NCBI RefSeq assembly: GCF_000761445.1
Contig: NZ_KN196470.1
Span: forward strand, 2,561,151 to 2,625,150
Reading direction: 5' to 3'
DNA: 64,000 nt
From: Oleiagrimonas soli
GTDB taxonomy: Bacteria > Pseudomonadota > Gammaproteobacteria > Xanthomonadales > Rhodanobacteraceae
The position numbers were made by a program, and so were the translations under genes. The notes below the pieces were generated by a model. The model made no database searches, was not told where the DNA came from, and saw nothing but the letters and a program-made list of their open reading frames with translations. This document shows, one piece after another, positions 38,423-47,604 of the stretch (within the stretch, counting starts at the first letter, position 1; each line of letters begins with the position of its first letter).

Positions 38423-40390
38423 ATGAAGTATCGCTGGCTGGCATTCGCCGCAGTACTGATCGTCACCGCAGTGCTGTACTGGCCATCGCTACATGGGCCG
38501 TTCCTGTTCGACGACATCCCCAATCTAGCCGCACTGACCAGCATCGACCACGTATCCAGCTGGCGTGATCTTGGCATCTATCTATCGCAACCGAGAAGCT
38601 TTCCCGGGCGCCCACTGGCCATGCTCAGCTTTCTGCTGCAGAAGTCGAGCTGGCCCGAACACCCTTTCCCGTTCCACCTAGTGAACCTTCTCCTCCACCT
38701 CATCTGCGGAGCACTGGTTTACCTGATCACGCAGCGCGTCGCTCGCGATTGGCTGAGGCAACGGAAAATAGACGAAACCCGAGCGTGGATACCTTCCACA
38801 CTCGCTGCCGCCATCTGGCTACTCGACCCGATCCAGCTCTCGGGCGTCATGCTGGTCGTGCAACGCATGACGCTGCTGATGGCCATGTTCGTACTACTCG
38901 GCTTGCTGGCCTACCTGCGCGGACTTCTAAGCGAGCATCAAACTTCCGCAAAACGCGGCGCATGGATGTTCATCGGCCTCGGCGTATGCATGATGCTGGC
39001 ATTCCTGTCCAAGGAAAATGGCATCCTACTTCCGCTGTACGCCCTAGTTCTGGACGCCACGATTTTGCGAGGAACCGTGCAACGGCTTCCCGCCCGCCTG
39101 CGCTGGTGGCGACGTCTGCTGATCTGGCCCACCGTGCTATTCGTGGCAGGCTATCTGCTCTGGATGGCTTTCCTCCAGTGGGGGCAGCCGAGCATTCGCC
39201 ATTTCACCATTGGCGAACGCCTGCTGACCGAGCCGCGCATCCTGCTCGACTATCTGAGCAAGATTTTTCTGCCGCGCTTTGGCATCTACGGGCTGTACCA
39301 CGACGGATACGCGATCTCGCGAAACCTGCTTTCGCCATGGACCACCCTCCCCGCGCTGATAATCATTCTCGCACTCGTTACAACGGCTTTCCTACAGAGG
39401 CGTCGCTGGCCACTCTTTGCTCTTGCCGTGCTGTGGTATTTCGGTGGGCAACTGCTCGAAAGTTCCAGCGTGATGTTGGAGCTCTATTTCGAACACCGCA
39501 ACTACACGCCACTCATCGGCATCGTGATGGCAATCGCCCTAGCCGTGGCTAGCATGCACGAAAACGGACGTAAAAAAGCGATTTTTACAGTGTTGGGTTT
39601 ATGGCTGGTGGCCTGCTGTATCACGACATCGCTCAGTGCGCGCGTATATACCTCGGAAGACCGCTTGGCGATAACTTGGGCAAACGATCAACCAAATTCG
39701 ATTCGAGCCAAGACCTTCCTAGCCGACCGCCTGTTCAAGCATGGCCAGATCGATTCCGCACTTCAGGTTATCCGCACGATCTCAAGACGTTACCCGAACA
39801 ATTCGGTACTCGCCGAGAACCGCGTATATCTGCGATGTATACAAGGCACATTGAAAACATCTGACATCAACCAATTGAACGCCATCCTTCGCAAGTCCTC
39901 TTTTGACCGAGGAGGCTTCGAAAACATGGAGCCATTACGCAAACTGGCCTTCACAAATCACTGCCCCTCCCTAAATCCGTCGAGTTGGATGCGTCTCGCC
40001 GATACGCTGCTGGCTAATCCGGCCTATCGCGAAGATTCGGTTGCCGCTGGCTTCCTGCACTATCAAAAACACTTTTGGGCCGTAAGCAAAGGAAACCTGG
40101 ACTTGGCCATCCATGAGCTGGATCTGACCTATTCTCAAGACCCGGACGCCGAAATTCCCCGCCTAAAAGCCAAGTATCTCGTCAGTGCCGGCCTGTATGA
40201 TCAAGCCATTGCCGCTCTGCAAGACACAGACTACGCACGCCTGCCACGACTTCGTCGCTGGCTAGTCAATGATCGGGCGATCAATGCCGAAGACATCAAG
40301 CAAATCGAAGCGATGAAACGCAAGGTGCAATCGCCGGAACCCACGCTTGTCGCACCAGCAACCGCGACATCTTCGCCAGCAAGCCGGTAA
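38423..40390 (+). CDS. GT-C-like membrane protein with TPR-like tail, copy 1
   Basis: Polytopic inner-membrane protein of 655 residues, family not recognised by name with certainty. It starts with a membrane segment followed by YWPSLHGPFLFDDIPN, whose acidic pair in the first periplasmic loop is where GT-C enzymes (PMT, TMTC, TfpW) have their catalytic Asp/Glu. About ten further hydrophobic segments follow, with a FEHRNYTPL block near residue 350. The C-terminal 230 residues are helical and TPR-like. TMTC-like proteins O-mannosylate, and TfpW arabinosylates pilin; by position just after the pilins, a pilin glycosyltransferase or ligase is plausible but inferred. Codon use is more A/T-rich than in the flanking core genes. 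Confidence 0.75.
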   Translation: MKYRWLAFAAVLIVTAVLYWPSLHGPFLFDDIPNLAALTSIDHVSSWRDLGIYLSQPRSFPGRPLAMLSFLLQKSSWPEHPFPFHLVNLLLHLICGALVYLITQRVARDWLRQRKIDETRAWIPSTLAAAIWLLDPIQLSGVMLVVQRMTLLMAMFVLLGLLAYLRGLLSEHQTSAKRGAWMFIGLGVCMMLAFLSKENGILLPLYALVLDATILRGTVQRLPARLRWWRRLLIWPTVLFVAGYLLWMAFLQWGQPSIRHFTIGERLLTEPRILLDYLSKIFLPRFGIYGLYHDGYAISRNLLSPWTTLPALIIILALVTTAFLQRRRWPLFALAVLWYFGGQLLESSSVMLELYFEHRNYTPLIGIVMAIALAVASMHENGRKKAIFTVLGLWLVACCITTSLSARVYTSEDRLAITWANDQPNSIRAKTFLADRLFKHGQIDSALQVIRTISRRYPNNSVLAENRVYLRCIQGTLKTSDINQLNAILRKSSFDRGGFENMEPLRKLAFTNHCPSLNPSSWMRLADTLLANPAYREDSVAAGFLHYQKHFWAVSKGNLDLAIHELDLTYSQDPDAEIPRLKAKYLVSAGLYDQAIAALQDTDYARLPRLRRWLVNDRAINAEDIKQIEAMKRKVQSPEPTLVAPATATSSPASR

Positions 40391-40449
40391 TGCACAGAAG
40401 CCGCGAAACGATTGTTGCGCCGGACAATGTCGCACCTTAGGCTGCGGCG

Positions 40450-42456
40450 ATGAATCAACACTCACGTTCGCGCGGTCAAGCCGGCTGGCTCTTGCTGGCC
40501 GCTCTCGCAGTTACGACTTTGGTGTACTGGCCCGGGCTTTCCGGCGGCTGGCTTTTCGACGACTTTCCAAACATCGTGGAGAACCCTGGCGTACAGCCGT
40601 CACACGCAAGTATTGCAACCCTGACCCAGGCAGCCCTGTCATCTCCCTCAAGCACCTTCAAGCGTCCGCTCGCTTCGCTTAGCTTTGCAGCGAATTATCT
40701 GGTTGGCGGGCTGCACCCATTCGGGTGGAAACTGACCAATCTCATCATTCATCTACTAAATGGAATCCTGCTTTTCTTCCTGACCCGCAAGCTGCTTGAT
40801 CTCGCCCCAAGGAACACCGAGAGTGGGCTAGTTAATGCAACCGCCGCCAAGTGGTCCGGCACAATCGCCGCCAGCATCACAGCGGCCTGGCTTCTCCTCC
40901 CGATAAACCTGACCGGCGTGCTCTATGTGGTTCAACGCATGGAAAGCCTGGCCAACGCGTTCGTACTTCTTGGACTGCTCGGTTACGTCGCGGGACGTCA
41001 GAGGATGATGGAACGCGTCCCTATTCCACGTCCCGATGCAGCACGTAGAGCCTGGAGGGGATTCCTGCTCTGTGTCCTTAGCGTGGCCGCATGCACCTTG
41101 GTTGGAGGCACTGCCAAGGAAACCGCAGCCATGCTGCCGCTCTATGCCTTTCTGATCGAATGGATCATGTTCCGGTTCCGCACCACAGATCCCGGGCAAA
41201 CGAGCGCGACATCGTCTGCCTCTGATGCGTCAAAGACCGAATGGAAAGTCGTCGCATTCTTCGTTGTTTCACTCGCGATTCCCTTGATTGCGGGCCTCAT
41301 CTGGCTGCTTCCAAAGGTCATGTCGCCAGAGGCATGGGCCACACGAGACTTCACGCTTCAGACCCGCCTGCTGAGCGAAATGCGTATCGTCGTGGGCTAC
41401 ATCGCCTGGTCGCTGCTGGCGCTTCCGCACTGGCTCAGTTTCTACCATGACGACTATCGCATCTCGACTGGATGGCTGCACCCATGGTCCACCCTCGCCA
41501 GCGCGCTGATTCTGTTGCTGTTGGTCATCAGCGTATTCAAGCTTCGACAACGACGCCCATTGGTTGCACTTGGCATCGCACTCTTCCTCGGGTGCCATCT
41601 CCTGACTGCAACCATCATCCCGCTCGAACTGATCTACGAGCACCGCAACTATTTCGCCAGTTTCGGCCTGCTCCTCGCCATCATGCCGCTCCTGGTCGTA
41701 CCCGGAAGATCATGGATGGCACGCACCCGACAAGGCAGCGCGCTGCTAGCCATTCTGACTTGGACTGCGCTCACTGCCGCGACAGCCTACGCATGGGGGA
41801 ATCCGCTGCGTCTTGCCGAGGAGCTTGCAGCACGAGCCCCACATTCGCCGCGCGCACAATATGAACTGGGAAGAAGCTACATCATTGCGTCGGGCTACGA
41901 TCCGGCCTCGCCCTACACGCCGATGGTCTATCCTCCGCTGGAGCGCGCCGCGAGGCTTCCCGACTCATCGATCCTTCCGCAACAAGCGCTGATCTTCTTC
42001 AACGCTCGTATGCATCGACCGATCAAGGACGTCTGGTGGGACAGTCTCATCGCAAGTCTCAAGCGCAGAAAACCGGGGGTGCAGGACGAAAGTTCACTGG
42101 CTGCTCTTGTCCAGTGCGCCCGCACCGGACTTTGCATACTTCCCGAAGCTCGCATGCAGGCCGCGTTCAAGGCAGCGATTTCGCACCCGGATACGGATGC
42201 GCGCATCTGGTCCTACTACAGCGACTATGCGTGGAACGTCATGGGCGATCACTCGCTTGGCCTGAGCCTCATTCAACGCGCAGTATCAGACGCACCGGAT
42301 GAACCGGCTTACCACATCACGCTCGCCAGAATGCTGATCGCGAATGGCGAATTCGAGCAAGCCCGCAAGCAAATCGCCGCCCTGGAAAGACTGAACATCG
42401 GTGGTCGCCTTGAAGGCAGTATCCGTAACCTTCGAGGGCAGATGCCTGCCTCTTAA
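40450..42456 (+). CDS. GT-C-like membrane protein with TPR-like tail, copy 2
   Basis: 668 residues, clear paralogue of the preceding protein. Shared landmarks: YWPGLSGGWLFDDFPN at the same N-terminal place, an LGLLGY segment, a GTAKETAAMLPLYAFL block (matching FLSKENGILLPLYALV in copy 1), YHDDYRIS (YHDGYAIS in copy 1) and YEHRNYFAS. The C-terminal third is again helical and TPR-like. Two pilins followed by two such proteins suggests matched pairs; which acts on which is unknown. Its last four bases overlap the convergent GT39-like gene. Confidence 0.75.
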   Translation: MNQHSRSRGQAGWLLLAALAVTTLVYWPGLSGGWLFDDFPNIVENPGVQPSHASIATLTQAALSSPSSTFKRPLASLSFAANYLVGGLHPFGWKLTNLIIHLLNGILLFFLTRKLLDLAPRNTESGLVNATAAKWSGTIAASITAAWLLLPINLTGVLYVVQRMESLANAFVLLGLLGYVAGRQRMMERVPIPRPDAARRAWRGFLLCVLSVAACTLVGGTAKETAAMLPLYAFLIEWIMFRFRTTDPGQTSATSSASDASKTEWKVVAFFVVSLAIPLIAGLIWLLPKVMSPEAWATRDFTLQTRLLSEMRIVVGYIAWSLLALPHWLSFYHDDYRISTGWLHPWSTLASALILLLLVISVFKLRQRRPLVALGIALFLGCHLLTATIIPLELIYEHRNYFASFGLLLAIMPLLVVPGRSWMARTRQGSALLAILTWTALTAATAYAWGNPLRLAEELAARAPHSPRAQYELGRSYIIASGYDPASPYTPMVYPPLERAARLPDSSILPQQALIFFNARMHRPIKDVWWDSLIASLKRRKPGVQDESSLAALVQCARTGLCILPEARMQAAFKAAISHPDTDARIWSYYSDYAWNVMGDHSLGLSLIQRAVSDAPDEPAYHITLARMLIANGEFEQARKQIAALERLNIGGRLEGSIRNLRGQMPAS

Positions 42457-43844
42457 ACCCCCTCCCCATCAGGGATACCCCGCTTCCACGATAGGTAGCG
42501 GTGCGCACGCACCCACTGCACAAGTACATGCAACGCCGACCATGCCACCAGCACCTCCAGCGCCCTGAAGGGTATGGAGTAGCGCGGTTCAGCCTGCAGC
42601 ATCACGTAGACGACCGTCACATAGGCAAGCAGAACAGCGATCGCCAGTGCCGGCAGATTCTCGGTATCAGATGAATCGGACTGCCGCTTCCACTCCCGTG
42701 CAAAAACAACGAGCAGCCCGGCCAGCGCAGCGAGCGCCAGCAAGGGATTCAACCCCTTGCAGAACAATTTCCAAGCATGCCAGACCGGTTGTGTCTCGAA
42801 CGGCGAATGGAGTGTGGGGTACACATAGACATCGCCCTGGCCTACCCGAATGCTCCAGCCCCACAGCAAGCGAGGCTTCTCGAAGACATACCAGGCCAGA
42901 TATCGCCACGGGTGTTCTTCCAATCGACCAACTATGGCTGTCAGGCCCTTTTTCGGGACCGAACGCAATAGTTCGTACTCGCCGTCAATCGAAGCCATGA
43001 TCTTCTTTGCATGGACATCGCCATCGTACGATGCACGGTAGGCTGCGTGATACGCTGGCCACGAGCCTTGCACCAAGTTCTGCAAGGCGCGGTCCGTGGA
43101 CGAAGCCGTTGTCTTTTGTGTTGGGATGGTGGCATTGCGCACAAACCACAATCCAGGCAGCAGCAAAGTCGCGAGCGCCAATATCGCCCACAGCCTGCGT
43201 GGGGCATAACTTCGCCAAGCAAGCACCAGCGCAACCAGCAGGCCGAACGGCAACAGCACCGCATTCGTCAACGATGCCGCACCGAAAATCAGGCCTGCCA
43301 GCACCATCCATCCAGCGCTCCGCATCTTCCACGCACGCACGCAGACCAGCAGCGCAAGCGTGCAGAAAAAGCCGAACAACGTCTCAGTCAGCAGGAAGTC
43401 GGGAATCGTCACGCTGTGTGGCCACATGGCCATCATGACGCCCGCCGAAACAATCCAGGGCTTGGGTAGCCAATGGCGGCCGAGCAACATCGCAAAAAGT
43501 ACAGTCAATGCACCAAGCATCGCCTGAACCATCAACACAACTGCGTACCAGATGGAGCCTCCACCGAGCCACTTCATCCAGAGCGCAAGAAACAGTGGGT
43601 ATCCCGGATCACGGTAGTCATCGGGAACCACGGCAGCGCCACCCGGCATCACCTTAGAGAAGACCCCGTGGTGAACAAGATTCCATGCATAGGTGTAGTA
43701 CTGCACGGCATCGCCACGAACCGGATGATCCACAACCGCTGCACCCACGTAATACCAGCGTACGATGAATGCCAGTAAAGCCACCCCCACCAGGGACAGA
43801 CGCCAGCCCCAGACACGACCTCCCGCAGAAAAAAGCTTCTCCAT
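42453..43844 (-). CDS. GT-C family glycosyltransferase (GT39/GT83 ArnT-like)
   Basis: Polytopic membrane protein of 463 residues. The N-terminal loop VVDHPVRGDAVQYYTYAWNLVHHG and the following YRDPGYPLFLALW are typical of undecaprenyl- or dolichyl-phosphate-sugar-using GT-C enzymes (ArnT, PMT, other GT39-like). About eleven hydrophobic segments. Such enzymes transfer sugars from polyprenyl-phosphate donors to lipid, protein or glycan on the periplasmic face. It is divergent from the aminotransferase gene and could use a donor made by the DPM1/GtrB-like enzyme at 54.3 kb. Confidence 0.82.
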   Translation of the reverse strand: MEKLFSAGGRVWGWRLSLVGVALLAFIVRWYYVGAAVVDHPVRGDAVQYYTYAWNLVHHGVFSKVMPGGAAVVPDDYRDPGYPLFLALWMKWLGGGSIWYAVVLMVQAMLGALTVLFAMLLGRHWLPKPWIVSAGVMMAMWPHSVTIPDFLLTETLFGFFCTLALLVCVRAWKMRSAGWMVLAGLIFGAASLTNAVLLPFGLLVALVLAWRSYAPRRLWAILALATLLLPGLWFVRNATIPTQKTTASSTDRALQNLVQGSWPAYHAAYRASYDGDVHAKKIMASIDGEYELLRSVPKKGLTAIVGRLEEHPWRYLAWYVFEKPRLLWGWSIRVGQGDVYVYPTLHSPFETQPVWHAWKLFCKGLNPLLALAALAGLLVVFAREWKRQSDSSDTENLPALAIAVLLAYVTVVYVMLQAEPRYSIPFRALEVLVAWSALHVLVQWVRAHRYLSWKRGIPDGEGV

Positions 43845-44112
43845 TACCTGGTCCTGACATCCCCTGAACTCCGATTATGCCTTCCCAGCGGGAACGGGTT
43901 CCAGGCTCCGGCAACGCGGCGCTCCGCGAACCGGTGCAGGCGTGTGCCGCTCGACTCTTGCGTCGCACGAAAAAACACGCGTCTTCGCACATTCCACAAC
44001 CCGCATGACGTACCGTGCTTGCATCGCCGAAGGCTCCATGGCGCAATGGTGCTCTTCGAGATACCCGACCGTGAGATGCGGAACTCCTCAACCACTGCAA
44101 GAAGGTCGCCCC

Positions 44113-45288
44113 GTGCCTCTCCGGAAGAACATCCGAAGCAAGTCTGATCTGGCCATTCATGGCGCACCACCGGCATTCGCAGCACCACTCCACGTCGGTC
44201 GCCCGAACATAGGCAACCATGATGCCTTTCTAGACCAAGCGCGCCGGATACTCGAAAGCAAGTGGCTGACCAACAACGGACCGCTCGTGCAGGCCTTCGA
44301 GCGGCGCATCGCCGCATACTTGGGCGTCAAGCATTGCGTAGCCATGTGCAATGGCACCGTCGCACTGGAAATCGCCATCCGGGCTCTTGGCCTCGAAGGT
44401 GAGGTCATCGTGCCATCCTGGACGTTCATCGCCACGGCACATGCGCTCTATTGGCAAGGCATCACACCCGTCTTCGCCGATATCGATCCCCGTACACAGA
44501 ACCTTGACCCGGATGCCGTCCGTCGCATGATCACGCCTCGGACAAGCGGCATCATTGGTGTTCACCTGTGGGGCCGTGCCGCACCGATCAACGAACTGCA
44601 GGCTCTTGCGGACGAACACCAGTTGAAACTCATGTTCGATGCCGCGCACGCGTTCGGCTGCTCCTACAACAAGCAATTCATCGGTCAATTCGGAAACTGT
44701 GAGGTGTTCAGCTTCCACGCCACCAAAGCCTTCAACACCATGGAAGGGGGCGCTGTCACGACGAATGACGACGAACTGGCCGAAGCCATGCGCTTGATGC
44801 GCAACTTCGGGTTCATCGGTTACGACAACGTCATCCACCCCGGAACCAACGGCAAGATGATCGAGATGTGTGCCGCCATGGGGCTTGCAAATCTCGATAT
44901 CGTCGATGAAATCTTCGCCGCGAACCGTCGCAATCACGAGCACTATCGGCACAACCTCGCCGGGCTTCGAGGCATTTCCCTGCTGGCATACGACCCAAAC
45001 GAGTCGAACAACCACCACTATGTGGTCCTCGAAATAAGCCCAGACTGTGGCGCGACACGTGACGAGATCATCGAAGCCCTGCATGCTGAAAATGTTCTGG
45101 CACGAAAATATTTCTATCCGGGCTGCCATGGCATGAAGCCCTACCGCGACATGTTCCCTCACGCCGAACTGCTGCTTCCGCATACCATTACGGCCGGGGA
45201 ACGCGTCGTGGTTCTTCCCGCAGGACTAGACATGGATCCTGAGGACATCGCGCAGATCGGAGCCATTCTCCGCGCACTGTGTGGATGA
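44113..45288 (+). CDS. DegT/DnrJ/EryC1/StrS aminotransferase (VioA-like)
   Basis: PLP-dependent sugar aminotransferase of 391 residues. The PLP lysine is Lys205 in FSFHATKAFNTMEGGA and the Asp is in MFDAAHAFG (about 176). The SFHATKxFNTxEGG pattern resembles VioA (4-amino-4,6-dideoxyglucose synthesis) more than WecE (SFHETKN). The start is GTG 44113 with GAAGG (44101-44105) as ribosome-binding site; the open frame to 43942 gives a poor Arg/Ser-rich N-terminus. It is the first gene of a seven-gene plus-strand run. The exact sugar is not determinable, and no sugar 4,6-dehydratase is nearby. Confidence 0.9.
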   Translation: MPLRKNIRSKSDLAIHGAPPAFAAPLHVGRPNIGNHDAFLDQARRILESKWLTNNGPLVQAFERRIAAYLGVKHCVAMCNGTVALEIAIRALGLEGEVIVPSWTFIATAHALYWQGITPVFADIDPRTQNLDPDAVRRMITPRTSGIIGVHLWGRAAPINELQALADEHQLKLMFDAAHAFGCSYNKQFIGQFGNCEVFSFHATKAFNTMEGGAVTTNDDELAEAMRLMRNFGFIGYDNVIHPGTNGKMIEMCAAMGLANLDIVDEIFAANRRNHEHYRHNLAGLRGISLLAYDPNESNNHHYVVLEISPDCGATRDEIIEALHAENVLARKYFYPGCHGMKPYRDMFPHAELLLPHTITAGERVVVLPAGLDMDPEDIAQIGAILRALCG

Positions 45289-45367
45289 TCACACGCTCCG
45301 ACTGGGTCGCCGCCACAGCTGAAACACTATCGACGCGGTCGGCCATGAACTCTGACAGGTTTTCCCC

Positions 45368-46414
45368 ATGCGTATGCTGAAATTCGTTGTAGTTGGCCCT
45401 GGTCTGATGGGCAAGCAACACATCCGCCTCATCCACGAAAACCCGGATTGTGCGTTGCATTCCATCGTGGCCCCCGATCATCCAGCCAACCACGAGACGG
45501 CGCAGGAGGCGGGCGCCCCCATTTTCCACACCCTGCGTGAAAGTCTCGAGCGCGGCGATGTCGATGGCGTCATCATCTCGTCGCCGAACCCGTTTCACGC
45601 CGAGCAGGCCAGGATCTGCATTGAAGCGGGCATCACGGTCCTCATCGAAAAGCCCATCACGGTCTCCGTGGCCGACGCCGAGGCGATTGCACGCCTTGCC
45701 GACGAGAAAGGCGTGCACGTGCTGGTCGGGCATCACCGGGCACACAGCCCCCTGCTTGGGCTAGCCAGGGAGACCATTCAACAGGGGCGCTTGGGACGGA
45801 TCGTCACCGTCATGGGCAGCGCACAATTCTATAAGCCGCCGGACTATTTCGAGGCCGGCCCCTGGCGCCAGGAAGTCGGTGGTGGCCCCATCCTCATCAA
45901 TCTGATCCATGAAATTGGCAACCTGCGTAGCCTTTGTGGAGAAATTACCGCAGTTCAGGCACTGAGCTCATCGGCCATGAGAGGCTTCCCGGTCGAGGAC
46001 ACCGTGGCCATCAACCTGATGTTCGAGAACGGCGCGCTGGGAACCTTCATGTTGTCCGACACGGCCTCGACAGCCAAAAGCTGGGAACAAACCTCACGGG
46101 AAAATCCGATCTACCCCACCTACCCGGATGAGGACTGCTACACGATCACCGGAACGCTGGGATCACTCTCCATTCCGACCATGCGCATGAAGTACTACGA
46201 CGAAAGCACCCCAGCATCGTGGTTGAATCCATTTTCCGAGGAACAACTGGAGGTGCATCGCTACGATCCGTTGACGTGCCAACTGGAGCATTTCATCAAA
46301 CTCGTTCGTGGGCAGTGCGAACCACTCGTCTCGGCTGCAGACGGCCTTCGTAACCTGAAGGTCACCGAAGCCATTCGGACATCGGCAGCAATGCAAAGAA
46401 TCGTCCACCTCTGA
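45368..46414 (+). CDS. Gfo/Idh/MocA family oxidoreductase
   Basis: NAD(P)-dependent sugar or cyclitol oxidoreductase of 348 residues. The N-terminal Rossmann motif is VVVGPGLMGKQHI; the catalytic-site EKP motif is in VLIEKPITV, followed by HVLVGHHRAHSPL. The C-terminal alpha/beta domain (GPILINLIHEIGNLRSLCG) contains the usual D/H region (here NLIHEIG). In glycan clusters such enzymes make keto sugars before amination. It sits 79 bases after the aminotransferase. Confidence 0.9.
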   Translation: MRMLKFVVVGPGLMGKQHIRLIHENPDCALHSIVAPDHPANHETAQEAGAPIFHTLRESLERGDVDGVIISSPNPFHAEQARICIEAGITVLIEKPITVSVADAEAIARLADEKGVHVLVGHHRAHSPLLGLARETIQQGRLGRIVTVMGSAQFYKPPDYFEAGPWRQEVGGGPILINLIHEIGNLRSLCGEITAVQALSSSAMRGFPVEDTVAINLMFENGALGTFMLSDTASTAKSWEQTSRENPIYPTYPDEDCYTITGTLGSLSIPTMRMKYYDESTPASWLNPFSEEQLEVHRYDPLTCQLEHFIKLVRGQCEPLVSAADGLRNLKVTEAIRTSAAMQRIVHL

Positions 46415-46424
46415 GGCCTGTGTC

Positions 46425-47582
46425 ATGTCGAAGGTGCTACTTGTCGACACCAACTTTTCTTCGGCACCGATCCACGATGCACTGAAGTCAATGGGCCACG
46501 AGGTCCACGTAGCTGGAAATCGCCCCGACGACTGTCTGGCTAAGGTTTCCCGCAACTACTGGAACATGGACTATGCCGATTGCGAAGCGCTGGCTTCATT
46601 GATTGACCAGGAACAATTTGAATTTCTGGTCCCTGGCTGTACCGATCGCTCTTACCTTTCCTGCGCAGCCGTTAGCAACGGACGCTTCCCGGGCATCGAC
46701 CAGCATTCCGCCTGCGAAGCAATCTTCGACAAAGCGAAGTTCCGTCAGGTTGCCGAAGAAATCGGGCTACCCGTCCCAAGGAGAATGGCGCCCGCCTCCG
46801 CCGAGACCTCCGGATGCACGGCCATCATTGTGAAACCTGTCGATGCATTCAGCGGCAAAGGTATCACTGTGCTACACGAGGTGAACCGCACGACGCTAAA
46901 CACGGCCATCAAACATGCGGAGGAAGCTTCACCGAGTCGACGGTACGTTCTTGAAGAATTCGTTGATGGCCAGTTACATAGCCATACGGCATGCATCGAG
47001 GACGGACATATCATTCAGGACTTCCTGGTCCGGGAGGATAGCTCGGTGAATCCCTTCGCGGTCGATACCAGTTGCGTACTCGCCCAGGATCCGACCAATC
47101 TTCGGACACAGCTCCGTACACATATCGAGTGCCTGGCCAAACACCTGTCGCTCGCCGATGGCCTGCTGCATACGCAGTTCATCGCTGGCAAGAACGGTAT
47201 TCACCTGATCGAGATTACCCGACGCTGTCCGGGCGATCTCTACAGTCAGCTCATTGAACTGAGTACGGGTTTCCGTTACGCCCATGCCTATACACTCCCT
47301 TACCTGGGAGAGCGTGCATCGCAGGTCGAAGCACCTACGCAGAGCGAACCGATTCTCCGCCATACGGTCACATTGCCGCAGCCGCAAAGTCTCGCCTACA
47401 TCCGCTTCAAGCGTGCCCTCCAGATCGAACGCTGGACCCCCTTGAGTCTCGTTGGTGATTCGCTCCGCGCCAGTCCATACAGTCGTGTTGGCGTGCTTTT
47501 CTGCCGCACCGATGACTTCGAGCATCTGGAACAGTTGTACGCATGCATCCTGGACAAGAATCTCTACGAGGTTTGCGCTTGA
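46425..47582 (+). CDS. ATP-grasp domain ligase
   Basis: Protein of 385 residues with an N-terminal Rossmann-like preATP-grasp region (KVLLVDTNFSSAPIHDALKSMGHEV) and an ATP-grasp core (about 110-310, including AIIVKPVDAFSGKGITVL, YVLEEFVDGQLHSHT and IEITRRCPGDLYSQLI). The family forms carboxylate-amine or carboxylate-thiol bonds through an acylphosphate. In this context, amide linking of a small acid or amino acid to an amino sugar is possible, but neither substrate is shown by sequence. Followed 22 bases later by the FkbM gene. Confidence 0.88.
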   Translation: MSKVLLVDTNFSSAPIHDALKSMGHEVHVAGNRPDDCLAKVSRNYWNMDYADCEALASLIDQEQFEFLVPGCTDRSYLSCAAVSNGRFPGIDQHSACEAIFDKAKFRQVAEEIGLPVPRRMAPASAETSGCTAIIVKPVDAFSGKGITVLHEVNRTTLNTAIKHAEEASPSRRYVLEEFVDGQLHSHTACIEDGHIIQDFLVREDSSVNPFAVDTSCVLAQDPTNLRTQLRTHIECLAKHLSLADGLLHTQFIAGKNGIHLIEITRRCPGDLYSQLIELSTGFRYAHAYTLPYLGERASQVEAPTQSEPILRHTVTLPQPQSLAYIRFKRALQIERWTPLSLVGDSLRASPYSRVGVLFCRTDDFEHLEQLYACILDKNLYEVCA

Positions 47583-47604
47583 ACACGACAACGGGAACTG
47601 ACGC

